Assembly (NCBI GenBank): GCA_036571765.1
Contig: BROE01000009.1
Location: 7,937,795-8,001,794 of the forward strand
Length of the DNA stretch: 64,000 nucleotides
Source of the DNA: Plecoglossus altivelis
Taxonomy: Eukaryota; Chordata; Actinopteri; Osmeriformes; Plecoglossidae
Direction of reading: 5' to 3'
Made by a program: the position numbers and the translations under genes. The stretch's first letter is position 1; the number at the start of each line of letters is the position of its first letter. Shown one piece after another: positions 12,790-25,632 of this stretch. The notes below the pieces were generated by a model, which worked only from the letters and a program-made list of their open reading frames with translations, did no database searches and was not told where the DNA came from.

Positions 12790-15700
12790 ATGTCGGAACT
12801 AATTTGCATAAACAGTCCAAATGTGAAGTACACGGAAAAGCACATCGAGGCTCAGTACTCTTACCACACAACAGCAGTACACAGAGAAGGGGACACACTC
12901 AGGGTAAGTCTGTCTAAATACCAGTCCCAACTCATGCATCAATTCACAAACACTTCATTTTCTGTCTGTCTGTTCTGACACTTTGCAGGTGACCCCCCTA
13001 ACGAGTGAGCTGACATTTAGGACAGAGCGTCATGTCCCTCGACTGGGAGTGATGCTGGTGGGCTGGGGAGGGAACAATGGAAGCACGGTGACTGCTGCTG
13101 TACTGGCCAACAGGCTGGGCCTCACCTGGAGAACCAAGACTGGAGAAAAGGTTAATCATGCTGGACATATATACACCTGTCTCTCTGTCTCTTAGATGCT
13201 ACTAAATACTCCACATAGAAAAAATGTTTTTTGATGAAGGCCCTTTTGAGACATAATTGTGACACACACATTTCTCAGTTTGCACAGCTTTCAATGGATG
13301 TGTCATACATTGAAATCTAAAAATAGTTGAACAAGATGCACGTATCTGAATGTTGATAAACCAGGAAAGCTGTATTCCAGATATCCAGATGTTAGACCTT
13401 CTTCCACCTTAAGAGAGGGGTGATTGTTTGCTGTTAATCATTAGAAGTGTTGACGGACAGTTATTTAACCACAGTGGTGAAAAAATGAAACAGTAGAAGT
13501 GCTTGATAAAATTCCTGCTTTCTTGACTTATCCTAGATGTATGTTTTAACACCCTGTCTTTTTGTGCTGACCACATTGCACTGTATCTGGCCCGATTAGG
13601 ATGTGTTCACTTGTTAGTGCAAATCGCGTCTTCCAAAAAAAACAAAACCTAGAAGATTTATTCATATATTACCACTGAAACTTAGAGAATTCAGTAGAGC
13701 ACTATCCTGCTCCATTTTCTAAATCTACTCTCACCCTGGTGCTGTAGCAGGCTACAGAAACCTTATTCTCCTGATAATGAGCTAGATTTAATCGAGCGTC
13801 AAGTTCTTAACACTGATTCTTATGCTTCACAGACAATCCTTAACCTTAAATGGGCATGTTTCCTACTTCTCTTTGTTCTTTAGAGAGCAAACTACTATGG
13901 CTCCCTCCTGCAGACATCTACAGTGTGTCTTGGCTCGGGGCCGGAGGGAGAGGTCAACATTCCATTTCGTGACCTTTTACCTATGGTGCATCCTGATGAT
14001 ATAATCTTCGATGGTAAGAGACATCTCATACATAACCCCATATCTATACATGCATATCAGGAATCTCTTTTTCTGGGATTTTGGTTGAACAATTAGCTTG
14101 ACAACCTGGCACTGACCTTTTTCTAATGTTGTTTTGCAAACAATAGGAAGGGCTTATCTCTGTTGGCCCATTTATACCAGCCACCCCTAGGTAACACTGT
14201 ATTCTAACTTGCTGATGTTGATTTGTGCAGTGTGCACAAGCAAGATTGTCAAATAAAGTCATGTTATATCCTATCAGGCTGTAACAAAGTACTCTTTAGT
14301 ATGTTCAGATGTAAAATAATCCTTTTGTCCTGTATTTCATAATGGCAAAGTTGCCCAACCCAACATAACATGTAGAAAACAGCAGACTGTAGGCTAGGAA
14401 CATAAGTTTCTGCCATGTGATTGACTATTTAGCTATTTGTGTTAACAAGCAATTAAACATATTTACCTAATGTGGCAGGTGAGTTTATACACACTATAGC
14501 AACTGTTAATGATTGAAATTCACACACATTAGTAGCCTGCCCTTCTTAGTTGGAAGTAGTATAAAGTAGGGTCATAGACAATGCAGTATATGTAGGTAGA
14601 CCTAGACTATGTAGTTTGCTGGAACCACACATAAGGAAGCAAACTCACTATACCTATCTTGACCATTGTTCAGTCGGTCTGCATCTTTGTGTTTCTTTGC
14701 ATGTTGGACAATATTGCACCTGGTTGATGACTCAAAGATTTAGCTAATACAACTGTATGCCAGGAAGTGAGAAAGATATGCCTTGCTCAAACTGGTACTT
14801 GAATATTTTCATCAGTTTTCCAGGTCATCTCGAAACACAAAGAATCAAGGAGACTAGGCCATGTACCCCATTATGAGGACGCTTGAGCCTAGGACCTCTA
14901 TACATATATATATAAATATAAATATATACTATACTATATATACTATATATACTTGTCCTGCTAGTAAAGGGATCTGGGTTTAAAGGATATCTGATCTTGG
15001 GTCAGTTTAGGGTGAAACTCCTTCCCAGTAAGAGATCCTGATTGTGGAATGTTTCTTTATGTTCATTTGTGTTTTGAACTCTCCTCGTAAATGAAGTATG
15101 GTGTTCACGGGCCCCTCAAAATTGTGTTACAAACACCTGCTAGTCCACTATATGGATTGATAGTTGTATTTTATTAAGGTATTGTGTGTGTGTTTTAGGC
15201 TGGGACATCTCTTCACTGGATCTGGGCCATGCCATGGAGCGTGCAGAGGTGCTTGATTGGTCACTGCAGGAAAAACTACGACCACACATGAGCCGGTTCA
15301 AACCACGACCCTCCATCTATATCCCAGACTTCATTGCTGCCAACCAGGAAAGCCGTGCTGACAACATCCTCAAGGGCACTATGGCAGAGCAGGTGCACAA
15401 TGTCTCCTTCAGGCCTATTACATAAATGTTGGAAAGCAATATGTAAATATAGGTGCAAGCAGCAATGTGGGTTCCTTCTCTAAAAGCAAAAAAAGACATG
15501 ATAGAGGGTCAGAGTTGTCTCTCGACAAAGGATATGTAAAAACATGTTTGACCCTGTAAAAATAGTAATGATATCATCAAGACGTGAACTACAAAACCTT
15601 GTGTACTTCCAAGTAAGAATATAGTACTTTGTGTCTAACCTACTCAGCCACCGGCACTTATGTTAGTCTTTACAACCAGACAGGAATAAACTCTCACAAT

Positions 15701-18700
15701 ATTGATCAAAAGTAAACTTTTACATACATGATTCATAATATCCAATACGCTGACTAGATGTAGCATGCGGGTATCTACAAACCACAATCAGGAGACTTGA
15801 ACAACGAGAGCAAAAATGATGCAAGTTTGGCAAAATACCTCCTGCCTAAATGGATATTCGAACTCAAACGTGGTTACAAGTCAACCTCTCAATCCTCTTT
15901 CGTACACACAACTGTAACCGAACTGCGAAACGAAGGCAGACTATTACTTTTGGACAAAGTTAAGCACAGAATTCAGTTATCTTTTGCATGGCGATCCTCC
16001 TCAACGTTGCACCATTTCAAAATGACATGACAAGGCATATTTCATACATGTACACAACATTTTTACGTAGTTATTTTTTTTATTTTTGAAACTGATGGCA
16101 AATCAAATCAGTGCCTTTGTACGAAGAGCCCACTTCACCCGCCGGTTAACAACAATCTCTTGAAAGTTACATCTTCCAGCTTCTGTAACCATCTGTGCGG
16201 TAATCAGGCCCATCATGCTGCATTCCATTTCTCACTGGAAGTCTCAACACGGAACTGGGAATGACGTCACACCCAAATTTACCGAAGTTGATCACTTTCC
16301 AGAATCTCAGTTGAATCCTAAAAGAAGAGATGAAAGTCAAGAGCTAAGCTGGAGGATATACTCTGTTGCAAGAACATATTAGCGACACCAGCTTTGTTAA
16401 AAATGCATTACACTGTTCATGTATACTAACACCGTAGCAAAATGTCCACAAACACACAACACAGAACTTGTGATTACGACAAATATAAAGAATCGGTAAT
16501 AAGTAGTCAAACTACATCATCTACTAATGTCGATACATGGCGCTGTCATCTTGAATTTTAAGTTCTGAGTGGTTCCCTACCTAAGTAGTGGCATCCTATT
16601 TGACACTTCAGCCTAGGAGGTCGTGAAACAACCTTCTCGTGTACATAATTAATCAATCATAACTTTTGGCTACCAAAATGAAGATGAATTGTATAATTGT
16701 GCTGCATAATGTATGGCTTCTGACGTACACCCAAAATAGTTTGACGACTTCGCTCATCATTTGTTACCAAAGTTTGGCTTTAATTTACAACAATGCTATT
16801 TGTTCAGGTGTACAGTTTGAGTAATGAGGATCACCAATCATGTCACCAATTGTCTCATAAGTGAGGGGTGGGGGTTTGGTTACGGCATACTTGCTTGGAC
16901 ACATTCCAAGCCTTATGGCAAGTATGCCGTAACCCTCCTGGTTACGGCATACTTGAGGGTTGAGGGTTGCCCCAAGCATGTGTGTGTGTGTGTGTCCGGG
17001 GCCTGCATTTATCGGTGAGAATTTAGAGCTATGAAAATGTAGAGGAAGTGCGACAGGAATATGACAGGAATAATTTCATATACACGCTGAAATAGTCAGA
17101 GTTGGTGGGAAAACAGTCATTCAAAAGTTACATGCAAAACCTTAGAAAACGCTTTTCAGGCGCTGAAAATCACTTTAAGGCCATAAAAAACTGAAATTGT
17201 TCAAAATCGATTTTAATGACTGGAATCAAAGAATATTACTTTAGAAACCACTTTTCCATGTATAAACCATCACCATATACATGCCAAAGTCGTCAGATTT
17301 GTTGTTAAAACCGTCGTTCAAATTTTACATTTAAAATAATATTACTCTCTGGAATTATCGAATACTACAGCAAAAACCACTTTTCCATGTATAAATCACC
17401 ACTTTATACATACTGAAATAGTCAGTTGGTGGAAAAACAGTCATTCAAAAGTTACATGCAAAACCTTAGAAAACGCTTTTCAGGGGCTAAAAATCACTTT
17501 AAGGCCATTAAAAATGAAGTTGTTCAAAATCAATTTTATTGACTGTAATCATAGAATGTTACTTTAGAAACCACCTTCACATGTATAAACCATTACCATA
17601 TACATGCTGAATTGATCGTATTTGGTAGGGAAACAGTCATTCAAAAGTTACATGCAAAACCGTAGAAAACGCTTTTCAGGCGCTGAAAAGGTAACGAAAA
17701 GTAACGGAGGAAAAGTAACGAAAAGTAACGGAGTAAAAGTAACGAAAAGTAACGAGAAGTGGCAAAGGAAAAGTAACTAAAAGTAACCAAGGAAAAGTTG
17801 CGAAGTAACTGGACGAAGAAAAAAGAAGCCTTTTTTCCTGTTTCAACTTTATTTGTAAGCATTTGCAGGTTATGTAAAGCAGTCAATGACAAATAATATT
17901 ACTGCCTGGAATTATCGAATATTACTAAAAAAAACTACTTTCCCATGTATAAACCACCACTTTATAATCTTAATCTATTTTCCATCTTGCGTTCATTTAT
18001 TACGCAAATTTGTGTACAAGACATTGTTGCGAGTCTTCATATGAATTTGTGATTTATTTGTTCAGTTTTTGACTAGAGGATGTGTAAAGCATTATTTTAA
18101 AGTTAACGATAAATTCAATTATCTTTCATTTAATCATTTTTGGAGATATGAAGTTTGCACCTGGTAATATTTTGTCTTCCATGTGTGTGGAACAGATGAA
18201 GTCCCAGGGTCAATGGGGCATTGATTTGTAGAGGAATCCTTATAATAATAGGAACTCTAATGACAGGAATACCAACAAACACAACAGGCTTACTCCTGAT
18301 TGAGGAATACTAATAATAAGAAGACTATAATAATAATAAGAAGAATACCAACGAAATCTAAAGTCTTCTTCCTACTGGATCTCATCAGAAATTCGGGTTG
18401 AATGAGAACATTACCAACTGAATCCCTTATATACATTAACTGTGTTAGAAACTAGATACGGTACAAAGAGGAAAAAGGTTCTGAACGAGTTCTCACACTC
18501 CTTCAGGTGGACCAGATCAGAGCAGACATCCGAGACTTCCGCCAGTCAAGTTGCCTGGACAAAGTAATCATCCTATGGACCGCCAACACTGAGCGATTCT
18601 GTGACATCACACCCGGAGTCAACGATACTGCTCAAAATTTGATGAAAACCATCCAGGTGTGAGGGGGAGGGGTTAAGGGTCACATGGAAGGTGTTACAGA

Positions 18701-19351
18701 TTACATATTGATTGCTTCAATTTTTACTCGTTTCCAGCACCTAAAACTGTGCTGCTCNNNNNNNNNNNNNNNNNNNNNNNNNNNNNNNNNNNNNNNNNNN
18801 NNNNNNNNNNCTAATAAACATAGCAAATTTAAATGACAGGAAATCTAAATATACACATTTGCAAGGAATTTGACCAGGTGCAGAGCCAATTGTGGTGGTT
18901 TGCGGTCCTTCGCAGCCTTTGTGGTCGGTCCACTTTGGTAACATGGGTGCTAAAAGGAGAAAGGGTTGTCCTAAGGATTTGAAGCACTTTACGGCTATTC
19001 GCAACGCTTTGCAGCCAGTATGTCCCTGCCATTATACTGTAGGGCTATTCTTACTATTGTAATATGTTGGTCGACACAGTTGGTCAGTGTACGCATGTAC
19101 ACTTTAGAATATTTCTATTATTGCCTGAATGTTAAAGTTTTTTTGACAATGTCTGTTTCAGGGCTTGCTTGGGGTTGCCCCCTCAAAACCACATGCACCT
19201 GGAATTCAAGCTGCAGAAGAGCTTTCTACCTTGTCATGAGAGCCAAGCCCATGATGGGGCTTTTTCTAAGAAGGTGGTGCTTGGCAAAAAACACAGTGCT
19301 TCTCTCCAAAATGGATCAATCGACCATATTGTAGCTATTGCTAGTGGTTGA
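12790..19351 (+). CDS. isyna1: Inositol-3-phosphate synthase 1 (middle exons missing in assembly)
   Basis: The enzyme converts glucose-6-phosphate to 1D-myo-inositol-3-phosphate with NAD+, the committed step of inositol synthesis, in the cytosol. Coding exons seen: 12790-12903, 12989-13150, 13884-14013, 15199-15392, 18507-18656 and terminal 19162-19351; all junctions are GT-AG and the phases of the first five agree. Residues 1-250 match the family: the NAD-binding glycine-rich loop GWGGNNGST in exon 2, YYGS in exon 3, FDGWDISS across exons 3/4, IPDFIAANQ in exon 4, LWTANTERFC in exon 5. The last exon carries the conserved GLPPQNHM and a divergent tail. Vertebrate enzymes are about 550-560 residues; only about 312 are here. 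Some 240 residues, including the catalytic SYNHLGNNDG and KSNVVDD region, should fall between 18656 and 19162, where a 53-N gap lies. Loss to the gap is more likely than a true deletion. A possible ATTAAA poly(A) signal lies at 19543. Confidence 0.93.
16878..16955. repeat. 17-bp inverted repeat with nested inner stem and a third direct copy
   Basis: GGTTACGGCATACTTGC (16878-16894) is repeated as a perfect reverse complement at 16918-16934. Between them GCTTGGA/TCCAAGC (16893-16899/16905-16911) forms an inner stem. A further direct 16-base copy lies at 16940-16955. Confidence 0.9.
17080..17960. repeat. Diverged tandem (satellite-like) repeat, unit about 200 bp
   Basis: Units begin near 17080, 17280 (shortened), 17405 and 17602. 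Shared landmarks are a TACATGCTGAA-like start, ACAGTCATTCAAAAGTTACA, AACGCTTTTCAGG and CATGTATAAACCA. The last unit is interrupted by the short-period array at 17690-17812 and resumes near 17890. Copies differ by substitutions and indels, so the array is not recent. Confidence 0.85.
17690..17812. repeat. Short-period minisatellite, GTAACGAAAA-like units
   Basis: Roughly ten imperfect units of about 10-15 bases built on AAGTAACGAAAAGTAACG, inserted within a larger satellite unit. On the reverse strand this gives a repetitive YFSLL-type open frame that is not a gene. Confidence 0.85.
18758..18810. other. Assembly gap (53 N)
   Basis: A run of 53 N inside isyna1, exactly where several coding exons are missing. 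The true length is probably much larger than 53. Confidence 0.98.
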
Positions 19352-19616
19352 GCTCAACATCTAACTTTCAACACCGTTCTCATAATTCAGTAGTTTTACA
19401 TTCCATCATCATACATTATATAAATAATGTTATGTTAATGCCAAACAATTGAACACAGTTAACATTTACAATTCCTGGTGTTTTCATACATAAACCAGTG
19501 TAACAAGAGTGAGCCAGATGTATTCTCTGATGTTATGGTATGATTAAATGAGAGTCATTCTTTAACATATTCAACTAAAACACTTTCCTTGTAAATCCAT
19601 GTTCTTGTATAACTAT

Positions 19617-19964
19617 CTGCTAATTAAAGAAATGTATAAGATACAAAAACTAAAGAGCCATGCTTCCTCTCCTACTGTGTCTGGTGCAGAGCCATAGATA
19701 GTCATTCGAGGACTGCGGTATTCCACCATCACCATAGTAAGCTACAATGACAAACCCTGGTTTACATCTAACTTCTGCCATCTTAGGTTGGAGGTTGGTT
19801 AACAAGTGTACTCTTAACACACTAATTCTCAGCTAATGGCTGAGAACCGTCTGGAGGCAAATCACCAACAAGCCCTGAACCCCACACTCCGATAATGACG
19901 CTTGCCTGGCCAACGACCTGATAAGTTATACTGTGCCTTAGATAGACAACTGAATTGTCCTGAC
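19617..19964. repeat. Duplicated block A, copy 1
   Basis: About 345 bp that recurs at 21225-21567 in the same orientation with a few substitutions and small indels. Both copies start CTGCTAATTAAAG and end TTGTCCTGAC. Confidence 0.92.
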
Positions 19965-19980
19965 ACTCTCCTCACTCCTA

Positions 19981-20621
19981 TGTTTAACCAGTTGTAATTC
20001 ACTCATTCATTCATTCAGTCATGTATTTCACATATCAAGGTGAAACTGTGTATGGAACTTCAGAATGATGTGATCTTAAAGCTGATGAGAAGGGTTGAGC
20101 CATCAGCCAAAATTACATTTGATTTGTTTACACATATGCAATGTGGCGATGTACACATTTGCATAAATACACATTTTTCTGACATTTTCTCATTCCATCT
20201 CACCCTGTAGAAATACACATTTTTTACATGCCTGTAACCCATTTAAAGTCGATTTGATGAGTTGATGAGAAAAAGTTTGTCTCAAATTTGGTCAGTACAA
20301 GTACATTAATAAATCTGATGTTATTGGTCCTTGAGTTTTTTTGTTCCCCATCAGAAAGAAGGCATATGTACCAAATTTCAGGCATTTTGGATTCATGGGG
20401 CGCTGGGAAAATCACGTAGACGTTTTATTTGGCTTGCAGCGCTATCTATTGGCGTATGTGGGCCAACAGCCATCATTGAGCAATTTTGTTTTTATTGTGT
20501 TGAGGACCTTTTGAGTAATTTAGCCGTTTCATGGAGAAGAAAATAAATCTGAAAAATAGATTCAGCTTTTAAAATGTCTTGAACTCTAATATTTGTGATG
20601 TTAGAAATTATGAAAACATAA
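19981..20621. repeat. Duplicated block B, copy 1
   Basis: About 640 bp, near-identical to 24061-24700 in the same orientation. Both begin TGTTTAACCAGTTG and end GAAAACATAA. The pair differs by only a small number of substitutions and a one-base indel. Confidence 0.93.
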
Positions 20622-21223
20622 CTGGCGAGTCACAGTTAACGCAGAGACAGAAAACCATACATTCTCACATTCATTCACTAGGGACAATTTAGAGTTTCCA
20701 ATTACCCATCACATGCATGTCTTTGGATGGTGGGCGGAAGCTGGAGTGCCCGGAGAGAACCCATGGTAACATGGGGAGGACATAGTGACCACCTAAAGAG
20801 ATCATGTGATGTTGGTTTTGGTCCAAGAATTGAACTCTCAATCTCCTTATTGGGAGGCAAGAGCTCTAACCGCACTGCCACCATGCACACCTGGATATTT
20901 AGCTAGAAGGTTTTAATTACACTTTCAGCGTTTCTGTTTACTTGCCGCACATGCAGGTAATGTCTCCATGTGGACTTCTTGTGTCTCAGCTAAGTGAAAC
21001 AGGTTCTTCTTCATCTTGCCAAAATGAGCCACCAAAATGTTGAAACTTCAGAGGGGCATCCAGGACTTGTTTGCGTTTTGGTTTATCAACACCTTTGATG
21101 AAGTTAAAGAGGCATCTACCCCATTTGTCTACATTGACAATGAAGGACTCATTCTTGAAAGTGTGCTGCCTTATCAGCTTCCTTGAACTTATTTAGTGAT
21201 GTGGGCCATTATTGTACTGCTCC
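20622..21223 (-). mobile_element. Block C, copy 1: tRNA-like SINE plus flank
   Basis: Recurs at 29194-29717. On the minus strand, from about 20888 downward, it reads like a tRNA-derived SINE head: a GTGGCAGTGCGGTTAGAGCTC A-box region, then AGTTCAATTC as a B-box. This is followed by the CATGTCTTTGG-type motif common in teleost repeats. The flanking 20889-21223 is also shared with the other copy, so more than the SINE was duplicated. Confidence 0.7.
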
Positions 21224-21224
21224 N

Positions 21225-21567
21225 CTGCTAATTAAAGAAATCTATGAGATACAAAAACTAAAGAGCCATGCTTCCTCTCCTACTGTGTCTGGTGCAGAGC
21301 CATAGATAGTCATTCGAGGACTGCGGTATTCCACCATCACCATAGTAAGCTACAATGACAAACCCTGGTTTACATCTAACTTCTGCCATCTTAGGTTGGA
21401 GGTTGGTTAACAAGTGTACTCTTAACACACTAATCCTCAGCTAATGGCTGATGTCTGGAGGCAAATCACCAACAAGCCCTGAACCCCACACTCCGATAAT
21501 GACGCTTGCCTGGCCAACGACCTGAAAGTTATACTGTGCCTTGGATAGACAACTGAATTGTCCTGAC
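21225..21567. repeat. Duplicated block A, copy 2
   Basis: Second copy of block A. It begins on the base after the lone N at 21224, which suggests that this joint was made by the assembler. Confidence 0.92.
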
Positions 21568-22079
21568 CCACTCCTTCCCACCCCAGAGGGCCCCCAACAT
21601 AGAGGCATCCTTATGTCATGTCAATCAACCAATGGCTTTTTAAAATAGTTAAAGTTACATAATTACTTAATGGTATCGTTCAAATTCAATCGTTCTTTGG
21701 AGATAAAAGCAAACACGAAAAATTAATTCATGCTGGGTAGTCTTTGGAAAAAGTCTGCACTTATGTTTCCGAACACGGACAGTAAAAAAACAACAACCTC
21801 TAAAACACTCAACGGAACCGTCGTTTAAGAGTATGTTTCCGCTTGTTGGAAATTCTTTGAAACACAGCAAAAGTCAGCTCGATTCACAGAGATACTGAGT
21901 ATGCTTGTTCAACGATGTAAGTTACCATTATTATTTTAGCTAGGACTAGAATATATCACTTTAATCTTAATCTACCCCCTAGTTCTCTGCTAAATGGACC
22001 AGGGAGAGCATTCCAAACGATTGCTCCAAACAAATCGTTCCCGAGCAACGAGTCACTTCCGTTGTTAATACCTAGAATA

Positions 22080-25000
22080 ATGGCGGAGAAACGTCGGTCT
22101 GCTGTCCCTGCAGCGATATCAGAAACCAAATCGACTAAAATAGACAGCGAAAAGGAATTTCTCACGCAGATGGGGGTGGGTGAATTGCTTCGAGGCGCTC
22201 TGCTTAAGATGGTTGAAGCTAGATCGGATGACCCAATCGGGGTCTTAGCCGATCACTTCTGTAATGTAGCATCCGAGTCAGAGGACTGCACAGCGGGATA
22301 CAGCGACGGAGAGCAAAGTATCACTCTCACCCCCGCCGTTCAAGAACAGCAACAGCTCAACAAAGCACTGTGGCACTTGAAACTAGCGCATCACTCCCAG
22401 AGGTAGGAATGACATGCAAATGGCCCCTTCAAGGGCGTAGGTTTGGCTTGAAAGTTCTAAAGAACACGGGATCATTCAACTGAGAAGGAAGAGGTTTTGA
22501 CCTTTTGATCCCCGTGAATAATCTCTTTAACAAATGTGAATTTCTGTCTTATTTCTAAAAGGATGCACATATTGCCATTTTTGGTCCATATCTGGCCTGG
22601 AGACCGAGCTGTAAGACAGTCAGCCAGCTGACAGTCTTACAGTGTCTGGGCCAGACCTGGGGTACATAACCCAATAGGTGCTTTACAGTGTCTGGGCCAG
22701 TCCTGGGGCACATAACACCATAGCTGCTTTACAGTGTCACAATTAAACAATTCTTCAGGGTGTGGGCTGCATCTGGACCAGAACAAATTGTATGTGTCTA
22801 TTTTCACTGTGAGGGCCAGTTTTGGGCCGGTGACCCAGCCAGAGGTGGGTCAGAACTGGAGCATGGATATGGCTCAGAGGTGGGCCAGACACTTTTTATT
22901 TATTTATCTGGGAACCAGTTATTGTGTCGTTAATTTTTAAAATAAACTATCTGACGTGTACAACCAGAAAGGTCAAAGGTTCTCTTTCATCAAACTGATA
23001 GTCTTTTTTTGCCAACATATTGCTCGATAGAATAGGCTGGTGAATAAACTTTAGCAAGAAATGCTGGCTATCCTGGGTTTATCCGTCCGTTATATAAGAA
23101 AAACTGGTGGCGGTCATGCACCGCTGGTTATGTAAACACTTTGCATTTATTTAGGAACATATTTATGCTTTATTTAGAAGGCTCTAGAGAACTCATGGTG
23201 TAGTTTGCTAAATTGATGATTGGATAACAACGATCTGTCCATATAGACATGCCTAATAAATATTTTTTGCAGCAGCAAAGTGGCCAAACCAGCCACTCTA
23301 TTAAGTGGCCTTTACACAGAACACGAAGATACGGTGAAGCTGTGTACCATTGTGTGTATTTTCCGGTCTGGTCCACTTGCTCCGTGTGTCATTGTGTTTA
23401 CTTTCCGGTTTGGACCAGTTACTCTGTCCGTTACACTGTCCTTGTTGTCCGGACCAACTGCTGTTTTGTCGCATGGTTGCACCATGGTTTGTGGACCTGC
23501 TGCTTAGAGTTCCTTTCACTTGGTCATGACAGTTAGTTAGTGGTTTGTGGTTTTAATCCAATCCGTATCAGCAGTCCAGTTAGCTAAATACATCTCAGAG
23601 GACATACACCTTTCTTTATATTGTTATTAATGCATATTTGTTGTCTAGGTCGTTGGTAGCCTACCTAATTGTATTTCTGATGTATACTTTTGATATTCTA
23701 ATATTTTGTCTTTGAATGATGTTGTTAAGATGTATTCATACATCTGTGATAGGGATGGGCATGGTTAATCAAATGTCCTAAAGTAAGTTAGTATTCGAAC
23801 ACTTATGAGCGTTGTTGGATAAAAAATGCCTTTTCAGTGAAAAATCTTTGAAATAAATATAGCTGCAAGCAGTGATGCGGGTTCCTCCGCTAAATGGCAA
23901 TTTATTATACAAATGTACTGTACATTGTAGAAGACCAAGAGTCATCAAGTCAGGCCAACCATGTCTATGAGGCCAACTGTGGCCTGTCGAAGCTAAAACC
24001 AAGTTCCCGTGTAAAAAACAGAAGCCATTTCTCCTGCAGCACACAGTTAGATTTGAACAATGTTTAACCAGTTGTAATTCACTCATTCATTCATTCAGTC
24101 ATGTATTTCACATATCAAGGTGAAACTGTGTATGGTACTTCAGAATGATGTGATCTTAAAGCTGATGAGAAGGGTTGAGCCATCAGCCAAAATTACATTT
24201 GATTTGTTTACACATATGCAATGTGGCGATGTACACATTTGCATAAATACACATTTTTCTGACATTTTCTCATTCCATCTCACCCTGTAGAAATACATAT
24301 TTTTTACATGCCCGTAACCCATTTAAAGTCGATTTGATGAGTTGATGAGAAAAAGTTTGTCTCAAATTTGGTCAGTACAAGCACATCAATAAATCTGATG
24401 TTATTGGTCCTTGAGTTTTTTTGTTCTCCATCAGAAAGAAGGCATATGTACCAAATTTCAGGCATTTTGGATTCATGGGGCGCTGGGGAAATCACGTAGA
24501 CGTTTTACGTGGCTTGCAGCGCCATCTATTGGCGTATGTGGGCCAACAGCCATCATTGGCCAATTTTTTTTTATTGTGTTGAGGACCTTTTGAGTAATTT
24601 AGCCGTTTCATGGAGAAGAAAATAAGTCTGAAAAATAGATTCAGCTTTTAAAATGTCTTGAATTCTAATATTTGTGATGTTAGAAATTGTGAAAACATAA
24701 TTTTAAAAGATGGGTTCTGTTGCGAGTCTCCTTTCATTTCGTTTTGCACTCAACACTGGAAAAATGGCTGGCCACTACTTCAACCAGCAGCCAGTGTGCA
24801 TTTCATTTATTTAATACACGAGTTAAATAAATACACAACAATTTTGAGTTGAATTACTTAAATAAATGAACTTTTCCACAACATTCAAATGTATTGAGAC
24901 ACACCTGTATAGTAAAGCAAAACTAGAATTTCACTAGGCTTGTTGTCGTCCTGACTTTCTTGCTCATCCTCGCGCTCCTGTCTGTAAGTCTGTTACTTAG

Positions 25001-25599
25001 CTAGAACTAGAAGAAGACACCCTAATGGAACAGAACTTGCACTGAGGTGCACCAAGACTTCTCGAAATAAGCCTGGCTTTTCTTTAATCTACGTTGATGG
25101 AATACCCACCTGAGGCCTGTACTACGAATCAATATTTGGCGTTAGCGAGGTAACTTTAGGTTCAGCCCAGTGTTTCTGTATCATGACGGTGGATCAATTG
25201 TTACCAAGTTCAATTGCCATGGTAACTCATGATGAACACCTTACCTGATCAGGAGCAGGTTTCAATATTGGAGATCTGAGATCAACCGGTATAAAACCAC
25301 CGTCCATTCTCATTAATTCACGACGATAATGGTATCACCATTCTCAAAACTTCCTGTGAAGCTTGGTGCGCAGATAGCGAAGCTGCGCTCAAAATAGCAA
25401 GAACATTTAGAGACGGACAAAACCCTTTTCCCTTCCTTGATGAGTAGGCCTATCTTTATTAAAGTTATAGATTCTCAGCTAAGGCAATTAAGTAACTTTG
25501 CCAGCTTCTTGAGACGTATGTTGCCAATGTGACACATCGACGTATAGTCGAGATATCGCTTGGGTGATGCAGAGAACCTGAGCAATTGTTCATTGTCAT

Positions 25600-25632
<33 letters not shown>

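Larger units (their letters stand above)
15393..18506 (+). other. isyna1 intron 4, repeat-bearing
   Basis: Large intron between the codon for Gln of exon 4 and Val of exon 5. Its donor is the unusual GTGCAC. It contains a nested inverted repeat (16878-16934), a diverged ~200-bp tandem repeat (17080-17960) and a decanucleotide-like array (17690-17812). No coding exon was found in it. Confidence 0.7.
19352..22079. other. isyna1-tpgs1 spacer built from duplicated blocks
   Basis: No gene. It holds block A (19617-19964), block B (19981-20621), block C (20622-21223, with a SINE-like core), a single N (21224) and a second copy of A (21225-21567). Only about 21570-22079 is unique; it should contain the tpgs1 promoter. 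Confidence 0.75.

Noticed and set aside
17641..17892. Minus-strand open frame of repeated YFSLL-type units
   Set aside because: Arises from the GTAACGAAAA minisatellite; no start context or splice sites.
17080..17960. Regularly spaced repeats as a possible CRISPR array
   Set aside because: Units are about 200 bp, diverged, without unique spacers, and the genome is eukaryotic; this is a satellite-like tandem repeat.
18731..18757. Possible isyna1 exon beginning after TTTCCAG just before the N gap
   Set aside because: The few codons after the acceptor-like site do not match the expected continuation of the enzyme.
20630..20888. Possible tRNA gene on the minus strand
   Set aside because: A- and B-box-like motifs are present but it cannot fold as a proper tRNA and recurs with the same flanks; a tRNA-derived SINE is the better reading.
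20702..20890. Minus-strand open frame of 62 codons, also present at 29274-29462
   Set aside because: It lies inside the SINE-like part of block C; identical frames at both copies reflect the repeat, not a gene.
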